From Lachnospiraceae bacterium NE2001 (GTDB lineage: Bacteria > Bacillota > Clostridia > Lachnospirales > Lachnospiraceae), in the NCBI GenBank assembly GCA_900110635.1, contig FOEK01000007.1, positions 119,629 through 183,628 of the forward strand: a stretch of 64,000 bases of DNA, in the 5' to 3' direction. A program made the translations under genes and the position numbers. Every line of letters begins with the position of its first letter. Position 1 is the stretch's first letter. A model generated the notes under the pieces. That model ran no database searches. It was not told the origin of the DNA and was given only the letters and a program-made list of their open reading frames with translations. Shown one piece after another: positions 15,334-24,300 of this stretch.

Positions 15334-16806
15334 TTAATCCTGATCTCTGCCCACAGACTCAGCAAGCGTACACTGTACGTGGATGTCATACAGACCTGTA
15401 CTATCATCATAAGTATAACCTGTGTGATCCACCTTCATAAAGATAGACTCATTTAACAGTTTATCAATATACTTATAGATATCATTAACATCATCAGACT
15501 TAGCGCTAAATGTTACAGCGCCCTGCTCTGCATCAAAGCTGATTATCTCAATCTTTGCATAACCGCGAGCCGTTTCTTCAATCTTATCGATTATCTCATC
15601 GTTACATACAGGATACGACTCAATGGTATCAACTACAGTATTGATGGAATTATACTTATTCAACATAGCATCACGACGTTCAACCTGATAATCGTATTCC
15701 GCAACTCCCATAATTACACTTGGACTCTTATTATAATTCTTTGCCTCCTGATACTTGGAATCACGAATAAGTCTCATAGTGAGTGCAACACCAAAAAGAA
15801 TAAGCATCACTATAAGTGTCGTAATAACTGATATGATGTATTTCTTAGCAGTCGAATCCAGCTTCTTATCGTTATCATCCTTAAGACTAAAGTTAGTCAA
15901 GAAGTTACTCTCGACACCCTGATCAAAGAGTCCGCTGACTGCAAAGAGTGCCGTCTGTGACTCATGAAGAAGCCTAGGATCAGAGGAAAGCCCCGTATTC
16001 ATCAGTTCTGGTTGTGCATCTACACCTCGTTCTCTAACTGCCTGATCATAAGCACTTAGATTGTCTGACGCCGTTCCAGCTACAAATATTCGCTCCACCT
16101 TGGACTGAATCTTCTCAGCATTCATAAACTGTTCCAGCTGATTTAACGAACGAGCCAGATCATCGAGATACTCAACTGTACCTGGTTCATTGAAACACCG
16201 GACTGAGTTGTAATATCTAAAGAGTCCATCTACAAAGAGGACGTTTGAAACAAGATTTCCATTTATTATCTGTAAGATAAATGTCTTCGCAAGTTTCGTA
16301 AGTGTCTGCTGCGCATAGCCTATAATGCTACCCTCACCAGAAATAATACCTTTAAGGGCAATTCCCATACTAGCAAAGATAAACATAAACTCACGAAGCT
16401 GATCCTTTGGTGCCATTTCTGCATAGAGACGTCTCACCTTAGTCTTCTTATCGACGCCAATAGCTGTGTAAGCGATTGTATTTTCTTCATCTTCACGTTG
16501 CATATCAGCAAACTCTCGCATAATGAAGTTCAGAGTTTTCTTCTTATTCATATTTGGAACTTCAAGATTCTTTCCAGCAATCTTGTTACTATTTACAACT
16601 AGATATACATCCTTCTTGGGAATATTGTTAGCCTCCCAGAAGTTCTTGATATGTGCACCCAAAGAGTCAGCGTCCATAACAATACCATTTATGATACTGC
16701 CTTCAGGCGCCATTGTCGTATAGACCTGTTTCAGGGTTCCTTTCTTTCCTCGAGTACCCACTGCTATTTGAACTATCTGGTTGGAGAAATATACACTTAC
16801 ACTCAT
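15334..16806 (-). CDS. PilM-PilN fusion protein
   Basis: The 490-aa protein has an N-terminal PilM-like actin fold (about 1-310, starting MSVSVYFSNQIVQIAVGTRG) in the cytoplasm. One membrane helix follows (about 325-348), then a PilN-like coiled coil and ferredoxin-like domain outside (about 350-490). In other bacteria PilM and PilN are separate and bind through a short PilN tail. Here they are a single chain. The gene lies between pilC and pilO with a 12-base gap to pilO. AAGGAC upstream serves as RBS. Confidence 0.8.
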   Translation of the reverse strand: MSVSVYFSNQIVQIAVGTRGKKGTLKQVYTTMAPEGSIINGIVMDADSLGAHIKNFWEANNIPKKDVYLVVNSNKIAGKNLEVPNMNKKKTLNFIMREFADMQREDEENTIAYTAIGVDKKTKVRRLYAEMAPKDQLREFMFIFASMGIALKGIISGEGSIIGYAQQTLTKLAKTFILQIINGNLVSNVLFVDGLFRYYNSVRCFNEPGTVEYLDDLARSLNQLEQFMNAEKIQSKVERIFVAGTASDNLSAYDQAVRERGVDAQPELMNTGLSSDPRLLHESQTALFAVSGLFDQGVESNFLTNFSLKDDNDKKLDSTAKKYIISVITTLIVMLILFGVALTMRLIRDSKYQEAKNYNKSPSVIMGVAEYDYQVERRDAMLNKYNSINTVVDTIESYPVCNDEIIDKIEETARGYAKIEIISFDAEQGAVTFSAKSDDVNDIYKYIDKLLNESIFMKVDHTGYTYDDSTGLYDIHVQCTLAESVGRDQD

Positions 16807-16843
16807 AGTTTCTGTCCTTCTCTATTGTTCCTTCTAATAGATT

Positions 16844-16892
16844 ACACCTCATTCGTCCACTAAAGCGGACATCTTCCCCTCAAGGGAAGACT
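16844..16892. repeat. ACACCTCATC repeat element, copy B
   Basis: ACACCTCATT is followed by hairpin GTCC...GGAC and by CTTCCCCTCAAGGGAAG, ending at the pilC stop. It is a shorter variant of the element at 46576-46629 and sits in the pilC-pilMN gap. Confidence 0.75.
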
Positions 16893-18101
16893 TTATTTTC
16901 CCTGATCGGCAATTGACTGATATGAACCGTAGATTGGCTGGATAACAGCTATCATAATAAATCCAACAATTACCGCCATAACAACTATCATCAAAGGTTC
17001 AACCATTGCAACCAGCTTCTCGATAGCTATCTCACTGTCATAATCCATCTGGTCTGCAATGGATATAAGCATATGATCAAGTGCGCCCGTCTCTTCTCCG
17101 ACCGCTACCGAAGATGGGAGTTTCTTTACAAATCCATCAATCTCAGCAAGGCCTTCAGAAAGCGACTTTCCGCCTCTAATCTCAGCTATCATATCGTCAA
17201 ACTGACTCTCTATATAACTGTTACCAATTGTTGTCTTTGCTATTTGAAGGCAGGTAACTATAGGAATACCCGCACTATACATACTAGCCAGTGTTCTAGA
17301 AAATCTGGCTGTATAGATAATTTTCCTAAGGCCGCCAATCTTTGGTATATGTATCTCCATTTTGTCCACAAGGAGTTTTACTGGAGGCATAGACATAAGA
17401 ATCTTATATACCATAAAAAGAATAACGCCTATGAAAATGAGGATATACCACTTTGTTGATACAAAATCACTAATGGCCATTAGAATCCTTGTCGCAGGCG
17501 GAAGTGTATCCATCTGTGCAAAAAGACTATCGAACTGAGGGAGAACAAATCCCATAAGAACTATAACAACAATAACGATAAGCACACCCAAAATCTTTGG
17601 GTATGTAGTAGAACTCTTGATTTTCTGCTGCAGACGATACTCTTTACTGTAGTACTCCGCCATATTTCCAGCAGTCTGATCCATATTTCCGCCTGACTCA
17701 GAGGATCTGATCATATTTACAAACAGCGCAGGAAAAACACCGCCCTGTTCATCCAACGCGTCAGAAAGTGTCATACCAGAACGAACCTGTTTAAGGATAT
17801 CAGAATATATCTTACGCTCACCCTCTTTGATAGACTCATCCTCTGAGATAATCCTCAGTGCTCTAACTAGTGTAACACCAGCGCCAAGAAGCTTGGAAAG
17901 ATTACGTGAAAAATCAGCAATCCTGTCATACTTCAACTTCTTATGAACAGTCTTGCCTTTCTCGATTTCTTTTGCTTCCATCAGAAGCATTCCATCGGCT
18001 TTCAGCTTACTATGTAATTCGTCTTCAGTGTTAGCTCTTAACTCGCCGGATACAACCTTTCCGTCCGAGTTCTGAGCTCTATACCTGTAGCTTACTGCCA
18101 T
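16893..18101 (-). CDS. pilC: Type IV pilus platform protein PilC (GspF family)
   Basis: This 402-aa inner-membrane platform protein has two T2SSF domains: about 70-190 (FSRNLSKLLGAGVTLVRAL) and about 270-395 (FSRTLASMYSAGIPIVTCL). It has three hydrophobic segments near 170-190, 220-240 and 370-390. PilC couples the PilB motor to pilin extraction. The N-terminal region (YRYRAQNSDGKVVSGEL) is typical. It is the first gene after a strong sigma-A promoter and heads the pilC-pilMN-pilO-pilB unit. Confidence 0.95.
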   Translation of the reverse strand: MAVSYRYRAQNSDGKVVSGELRANTEDELHSKLKADGMLLMEAKEIEKGKTVHKKLKYDRIADFSRNLSKLLGAGVTLVRALRIISEDESIKEGERKIYSDILKQVRSGMTLSDALDEQGGVFPALFVNMIRSSESGGNMDQTAGNMAEYYSKEYRLQQKIKSSTTYPKILGVLIVIVVIVLMGFVLPQFDSLFAQMDTLPPATRILMAISDFVSTKWYILIFIGVILFMVYKILMSMPPVKLLVDKMEIHIPKIGGLRKIIYTARFSRTLASMYSAGIPIVTCLQIAKTTIGNSYIESQFDDMIAEIRGGKSLSEGLAEIDGFVKKLPSSVAVGEETGALDHMLISIADQMDYDSEIAIEKLVAMVEPLMIVVMAVIVGFIMIAVIQPIYGSYQSIADQGK

Positions 18102-18145
18102 ATTCTAACTCCGTTCCCACATTTTTAAACAAAATACCAACTTAT

Positions 18146-18174
18146 ATTTTAAAGGTTTATGTGATTTATGTCAA
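18146..18174 (-). promoter_or_regulatory. Promoter of the pilC-pilMN-pilO-pilB operon
   Basis: A perfect TTGACA (18169-18174) lies 17 bases from TAAAAT (18146-18151) on the minus strand. The predicted start is about 40 bases ahead of the pilC ATG. Confidence 0.8.
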
Positions 18175-18223
18175 CTATTTGTGTTAAATGTACTTCTCCG
18201 TCTATGAAGTCTTATTACCTTTA

Positions 18224-18652
18224 TCATTCTGTTTGGCCCTTTTCTTTTATTTTATCGTATATGATATAAGCAACTACGGTTACTACTCCACTAGCAATGA
18301 ACGCCAGAGCCGCCCGCAAGTTTATGCCAAGTGCTAAAGTCCATACAACAGCTGAGATACCGCCAATTGACTCAACTATTGTATATCTTACTGAGATAGG
18401 TTCACCACAATATCGACACTTTCCTTTCAGTCTTAACCAAGACATAATAGGTATCAAATCATTTGGTGCCAAATCGTGTCCACAGCTGGTGCACATAGAC
18501 TTTCCCAGTGTAAACTGTTTATGTCGCGGCAGCCTATATATAATAACATTCAAAAACGAAAATATACTGGCCCCTATCGCAAAGAAAATTGTCTCTATTA
18601 AGGTTCTAGCAAGTATTATCGCAATTTCTAGTAATATGTACGTCGTGCTCAT
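18224..18652 (-). CDS. Prepilin peptidase N-terminal domain only
   Basis: The 142-aa protein matches the N-terminal cytoplasmic domain of PilD-like prepilin peptidases: SFLNVIIYRLPRHKQF, two CxxC pairs (CTSCGHDL, CRYCGEPIS) and NDLIPIMSWLRLKGKC. It keeps two to three membrane helices but ends before the A24 peptidase domain, so the two catalytic aspartates (GxGD site) are absent. The start is immediately behind the upstream stop. It could be a split gene whose catalytic half lies elsewhere, or a domain with a separate structural or methylation role. No frameshifted remainder is seen in the following 120 bases. Confidence 0.8.
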   Translation of the reverse strand: MSTTYILLEIAIILARTLIETIFFAIGASIFSFLNVIIYRLPRHKQFTLGKSMCTSCGHDLAPNDLIPIMSWLRLKGKCRYCGEPISVRYTIVESIGGISAVVWTLALGINLRAALAFIASGVVTVVAYIIYDKIKEKGQTE

Positions 18653-19099
18653 CTATTCAACCACATCCGTTTCATCATAATGATAGATGTTAAGAATCAA
18701 GTTGACATCCCAACTAATGTTCTCCCCGCTCTTTGAGAAATACACGACATAATTGTCCTGGCGATAGGTCATACCCGTGAGTTCGTGATCTCTGGTACTA
18801 TACGACGTAATGCTATATGTACCCGTATCCTCGATATACTGATTAACCTTTTCCTTAACGCCATCCTCAATGCCATTCTTCTTTGATGGATTGAAAATAG
18901 TTTTGCCAGCTGCATACATCTCTATATCAGCCGAACGAAGCGACATTCTTACATTCTTAGCATTCCTGAGTGCCGAATCAGCGTCTATACGGATCTTAAA
19001 GAACATAAAAATACACGTTCCTACAAAGAGCGCCAAAATCACTATTAAAATGATGCGCAGCACCTTGCCAACGGTGATGCGTGATGTGTCTTTATTCAT
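18653..19099 (-). CDS. Bitopic membrane protein of the pilus cluster
   Basis: The 148-aa protein has a short positive N-terminus, one membrane helix (about 12-34), a helical stretch (DADSALRNAKNVRMSLRSAD) and a small mixed domain. It resembles a pilin in general layout but has no prepilin cleavage motif and no Glu5. It abuts the prepilin-peptidase-like gene with no gap and follows the minor pilins. I do not recognise the family. A pilus-assembly accessory role is inferred from context. Confidence 0.6.
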   Translation of the reverse strand: MNKDTSRITVGKVLRIILIVILALFVGTCIFMFFKIRIDADSALRNAKNVRMSLRSADIEMYAAGKTIFNPSKKNGIEDGVKEKVNQYIEDTGTYSITSYSTRDHELTGMTYRQDNYVVYFSKSGENISWDVNLILNIYHYDETDVVE

Positions 19100-19192
19100 A
19101 CCTTCTGTTTCCCCATTTTTATTTCTACTACTATTATCCTGTCATCAGTTGGCTATTTCACAAACCAAGTAGCATATTTACCTCGCTTTAGC

Positions 19193-19205
19193 AAACGAAT
19201 CGTTT
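19193..19205. promoter_or_regulatory. Short palindrome upstream of the membrane-protein gene
   Basis: AAACGA-A-TCGTTT is a perfect 6-bp-arm palindrome in the 223-base gap between minor pilins and the next gene. It shares CGTTT/AAACG half-sites with the cre-like sites near pilA. It may be an operator; the rest of the gap is AT-rich with no gene. Confidence 0.35.
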
Positions 19206-19322
19206 TAATATATCTAAAATACAGTTTTTTTCAAAAAAATATTTAGCCTATTACTACTCTCATATTATTTTACTAAACAAACCACCTAAATATGAATAAC
19301 TATATAACCATTAAGCTGAATT

Positions 19323-19985
19323 CTATCCCCAATTATAATTATTTGGAACATTATGTAATCTTATAAATCGATAGTAATAATAATCCTGATATCGATCACT
19401 ATGCATCTGTATTGTAACAAGGACTACATTATTATCATAGTTTTTTAAGTCCAATCCATCTAATCCATATTTACTAGCCTGATTTATTTCAGTTGTTATT
19501 CCTCCTCTATAAAAATGAATATCTGTTAGTTCAAAACCATTATACATATTATTTGAAAAGCCCCAATCAGAAGCCTCGCGACTTTTTACAGCGCCCTCAC
19601 CACCAATATTACTAATCGCAGGATAATGAACATTAAGTTTATTATTCTTTTTTTCTAGCACAACATGAGTATTAGTTTTGTCATATAAATCAATAGATAC
19701 ATTATCACTAGAAATAACAGGATTTGTCCCACCTGATGTATCACCTGTTTTAAAATATATCGCCCCATCAACTTCTGAAACAACCTTTTCTAAAATAATA
19801 TCAGACACTTCTCTAGCGTAAATCTCTCCTTTTATGGAATAATAAAGCATAGAAATAGAAGATATAAGACTAGAAGCACATACCAAAAAAATAGCAAGCA
19901 GAATAAAACAAACTAACATTTCAATCAATGTAGTTCCGCTATTATTATTCAATAATAATAAAGTATTTCTTATCTTTTTCTTCAT
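19323..19985 (-). CDS. Minor pilin, PilW-like
   Basis: The 220-aa prepilin has leader ...LLNNNSG, then TTLIEMLVCFILLAIFLVCA with Glu at +5, and a pilin-like N-terminal helix. The head is rich in beta-type sequence and ends YYYYRFIRLHNVPNNYNWG. Length and position third in the minor-pilin set suggest a PilW/GspJ-like subunit of the tip complex. No further motif is recognised. Confidence 0.75.
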   Translation of the reverse strand: MKKKIRNTLLLLNNNSGTTLIEMLVCFILLAIFLVCASSLISSISMLYYSIKGEIYAREVSDIILEKVVSEVDGAIYFKTGDTSGGTNPVISSDNVSIDLYDKTNTHVVLEKKNNKLNVHYPAISNIGGEGAVKSREASDWGFSNNMYNGFELTDIHFYRGGITTEINQASKYGLDGLDLKNYDNNVVLVTIQMHSDRYQDYYYYRFIRLHNVPNNYNWG

Positions 19986-20014
19986 TTCTTTTTTCCATCA
20001 ATTAAAACGATACA

Positions 20015-20488
20015 CTAATTTGTTGCCGGATAAACTTCTGATAAGTAATGTCTGAAAACAAGAAGTTTCGGGGTAGGTAGATTTTCGTCTTCTATTCGAG
20101 AATCCTTACTTACATATCCAATCGCATTTATATTTGGCAAATTAATCTTCTTCTCAAAATCAGCTCTTGTCTTAGCATTCTTTATATCTAAATTACTATT
20201 CTTGGTATCTTCACTCAGTTTTAACATAAACATAGTCTTGCTATCACTAGTACAACTTCTACCTTCATATGAATAGATATCCACTATAGTTTCATCTGGA
20301 TTCTTCTTATATGCTTCTTGATACAATTCTTCTCTAACACGTGCAGAATCAATGGCACGCATTCGTAAATTAGTAGAAAAAAGAATCATTCCATATAATG
20401 CAGCAAGCACTATCATCAATACCAAAAATGAAACTATAGTTTCTATCATTGTATTACCACTATTGTTGAGTATCTTTTTCATAAGCAT
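20015..20488 (-). CDS. Minor pilin, PilV-like
   Basis: The 157-aa prepilin has leader MLMKKILNNSG, then NTMIETIVSFLVLMIVLAAL with Glu at +5. The head is short. It is placed between the PilX-like and PilW-like genes with short gaps, as in minor pilin operons. The RBS is weak, and either the first or the third codon ATG could be used. Confidence 0.75.
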   Translation of the reverse strand: MLMKKILNNSGNTMIETIVSFLVLMIVLAALYGMILFSTNLRMRAIDSARVREELYQEAYKKNPDETIVDIYSYEGRSCTSDSKTMFMLKLSEDTKNSNLDIKNAKTRADFEKKINLPNINAIGYVSKDSRIEDENLPTPKLLVFRHYLSEVYPATN

Positions 20489-20503
20489 ACACCAAATATA
20501 AAG

Positions 20504-21346
20504 TTATTCTTCCACTTGTTTCCATGTCCACTTTTCATTATCATACATATCAGACATCTCCAATCCAAAAGGATTAACCGCTGTATTTCCTATAATATCT
20601 GATTTCTTTAAATATTCATATCTTGTCGTATCTGTCGGTTTAGAGGTCTTATAATCTTCTATCTTAAGAATAAACTCTTTTTTTACTGTATACGACTCAC
20701 TAGCGGCTTCACAAGTCACTTCAATAAACAACTTTATTCCTTCTCGATATTCCTTACCCGAATAATTCTCTTTAATTGTTTTTCCATTTTCTACAGATAC
20801 GCCTTCGGGTAATTCCCAATAAATGCATACTGTCGTCTTACCAGGTTTTCCTTCTACTACATCCGCTTTTTTTTCATCTGTCGTTTCATTACCATTATCA
20901 TCTAGAACATGATAAGGGGTTCCATCCGCTTTAAAGACAGTTTTATCCTTGTTGGGATATAGTGTAAAATATCTGTAAGCATCATCCTTTGTGTGCCCTA
21001 AAGTATTGTCATTAACATAATAAGGCCACGTTTTATCATCCTGGCAAAGATTAAAACGAATATAGCGATAAAGCCAGCTTTCAATTTCAGGATAATAATA
21101 TGTCGATGTAGACGCATTTTCATATTCATAGGTAATATCTTTTGCCAATGCATCCGAAAGAGTATTTGCCGCTTGTGAGCATCTCATACTAGATATATTC
21201 TTATTCTGTGAAGCATATAAAGTATAAGCTATCAAAGTCAATGAAAACGTAAAGACAACAAGAATAGACATAATGATAATAGCAACTATCATAGATGAAC
21301 CATTATTACAATATGTAGTTTTATTATTCATTGTCTTTTTTTTCAT
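20504..21346 (-). CDS. Minor pilin lacking Glu5, PilX/GspK-like
   Basis: The 280-aa prepilin has leader ...TTYCNNG, then SSMIVAIIIMSILVVFTFSL. Position +5 is Val rather than Glu. GspK and several tip pilins also lack Glu5, which lets them cap the filament because they need no pairing with a pilin above. The head (about 40-280) has no domain I recognise. GAGGC four bases before the ATG acts as RBS. It sits 15 bases after the giant GLUG pilin, so the two are probably translated in step and assembled together. Confidence 0.75.
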   Translation of the reverse strand: MKKKTMNNKTTYCNNGSSMIVAIIIMSILVVFTFSLTLIAYTLYASQNKNISSMRCSQAANTLSDALAKDITYEYENASTSTYYYPEIESWLYRYIRFNLCQDDKTWPYYVNDNTLGHTKDDAYRYFTLYPNKDKTVFKADGTPYHVLDDNGNETTDEKKADVVEGKPGKTTVCIYWELPEGVSVENGKTIKENYSGKEYREGIKLFIEVTCEAASESYTVKKEFILKIEDYKTSKPTDTTRYEYLKKSDIIGNTAVNPFGLEMSDMYDNEKWTWKQVEE

Positions 21347-21361
21347 TTTTGCCTCAAAGAT

Positions 21362-24300
21362 TTATTGCAACCATTTTATAGTCGGCCAAATCGGACTAAT
21401 TAAACCACAATACTTCTCATCAAGATTATCATCATTCATACCACTTATTATATTGCTATTAAGATAATATGAAACAGAATTATCACTTTGCTCACGCGAA
21501 ATCTTAGAAAGAGATACTTGATTACTATTGATATACGCGACAGTATCCGATATATCTTTTCCTTCAAATCCACTTACCGGAGCTAAAACAGATGAATCCG
21601 GTTTACTCATAGCTACAGCAGGATCTGTTTCCTCTGACTCTGAGCTTTTCCAATAGATTCCTCTTATACCAACCTTATTTTCCACTGAATCAGCCCCTAA
21701 GGTGACTCCATTCACTGTAATAATAATATGACTTATCATATCTTTATTAAAGTCAGATGGAACCTCAGCGCTATTAATGTCGAATGAAGCACATAGATAG
21801 GCATTAATAACCTCAGATATCTGAGCATTATTCTCTCCAGTACCAGGAAGAACACACTCATTACCATCTATATCTACAAGCTTTATAGTATAATTTATAA
21901 CTAATTTTGAATCATCTTCGCTCATAAAGAACGCATTATCATATAGCATTTCAATATACTTGGATTGAGTTTCTTCAGTTGATAAATCAGGATTGGACTC
22001 ATCAGCTAATAACTTTAAAAATACACTATAAGCATATCTGTCATAAAGTCCTTGATTATAATTATCTTGAGAAATATAATCAGAAATCTTAAATGTTCTT
22101 TCTCCTTTATGTGTATTATTCGAATATTCCGCAACTGCTATATCGTGGTAACTAACAACTGATTCTTGTTCTTCACCTGAAGTCAAAGGATTATATAACA
22201 AGTAACTATCTCCAGAAGTATATCCTTCATAAAATGTCTCATCATTATAGTAATCCAAAAACTCCGCCTTAATATAATTATCCCAGTAAATATCCAAAGA
22301 ATCTATATCTACATAAGCCCCATTGCTTAAACCACTGGTTTTTATAGGCATTATTTCAATATTCAGTTTATTATCTGCAGCATCTTTATATACATCCCAT
22401 ATAGCTACATCCGTACGACTACTAACATCAGTCTTGGATAGAATATCTGCATTAACAGTTTCCTTCCCACTACTATCGTTGTTGTAATATTTGAATGCCC
22501 AGAAAGTATTGACTGACATAGGATCTAGTAACGGTAAACTATCGCCAGTACCAACATAATAATTGGAATACATATTATTTGATAAATCGCTCGAAACCAT
22601 ACCAAAGCCTTTATGACGTTGTGTTAAAGTATGGCTTGAAACAATTGATCTATTTGTCAAACCAGAACCATCAAAGCAATACTTTATACTTTTCGCTGTA
22701 TGACCAGTTTCGCTTGAAGTAATAGCGTAATTAGGTGTATCACTATAATTCCTGCAACCACTTATATCGCCAATCATTTGTGAATCATATATAATCCCTG
22801 CTGTACGACCACTAACATCACTACAGTTAACAGTTCCCTCATTAACATTATTGGTTAGCTCAAGCGTAAATCCAGGAGTGCTACTATTTGTTGCATTTAT
22901 TACCGTTCCAACAATCCCGCCCGCTACGCCAGAGCCACTTTCTGTCGGTTTTCCTTGAATTAATTTAGCAACATTTTTACACTCTATTATCTGGGAATAA
23001 CCACCAATCGAAGAAACTATTCCACCAGCAACATTTGCATATAATCTTTGATAGTTCGTGCAATTCTTTATAACAGCAGGAGTATCACTAGAATTCTCAA
23101 GTGTACCATTAAGACCCACATAATTTCCTGTTTTCTGAGTAGTCTTAAATCTTCCAATAAACTTGATCTGAATAATACTAGTATTATTTACACTATACAT
23201 ATCTTTATAGTATTTAGGATAACACAACACATCGTTATAACACCCTTCAATAATTCCTGCATTAATTTCTGCTAGTCCACCCTTAAATGTTGCATTATCA
23301 GAAATATAGTTAGGATCATTATTACATTTTTCCCCATAAGTCTTATAATCGCTACTATTATTTGGTTCAGAATAATCTCCTGAACTATTCCAACATTCAG
23401 TTAATGTCATCCCAAGTGGAACCTTGCCTACGACACCACCCATATATGAATAAAGGTTCGAATCATTTGTTCCTAATTCCTGACTCATTATGGCAGTTTT
23501 TGTATAAATTCTAGCTCTGTTTCTATAATTTACCACCTTTATAGGAACATAATCCGCAGTGATACCAAAAAGACCACCTGCATAAATATCTGCATTAATG
23601 GTAACAGCGCCACCATTAGCTTGTTTAAATCCAGAAATTCTATATAGATTCATGCCATTAGTACTATTGCTAGTATCTGGTTCTCCAGCATCATCAAAAT
23701 CATCGTCTCCAACATCAAGATCAGATGGATATCCATCAAAAGTAGCCTTAATAATATCAACAGTAGCCTTTAATCTAACCTCACCCAAAGGACTTGCTGA
23801 TTTTATTTTTTCTTTTAATTTTGAATCTTTTCTCACTTCATCAGCTGAATAATCTTCTGGTTTCAAATACTCAAACTCAAAACCATCTATTTCTTTAATA
23901 TTATATAAACCATTACAAGATTTTCTTTTAGTTCCATCATCAACAGGTTTGTAATTATCAACATTTGTCGCTTCATCTGTAACGTTATAAAGAACTAATG
24001 GATTAGATTTTCCATCATTAGAATCATTGCTATTAAAATCGTTATATGCATATAATCCAGCAACATAAGCAGCACAAAGATTAGATTTGATAGTAATATT
24101 CTTAATCGAATCACCACTATCTTCTTTATCCTTACTCTTTACAAGTTCATTTACTGGCCATAATTCATCTCTGCTAAAAAGCGCGCCTGTAATCGCCCCT
24201 GAAAAACAACCTGCCTCAATATTTACAAAAGCAAGAGAGCAGTTATATCTTCTGGCATTATTACCAATCTTTCCTTCCTGAACACCTACAATACCGCCAA

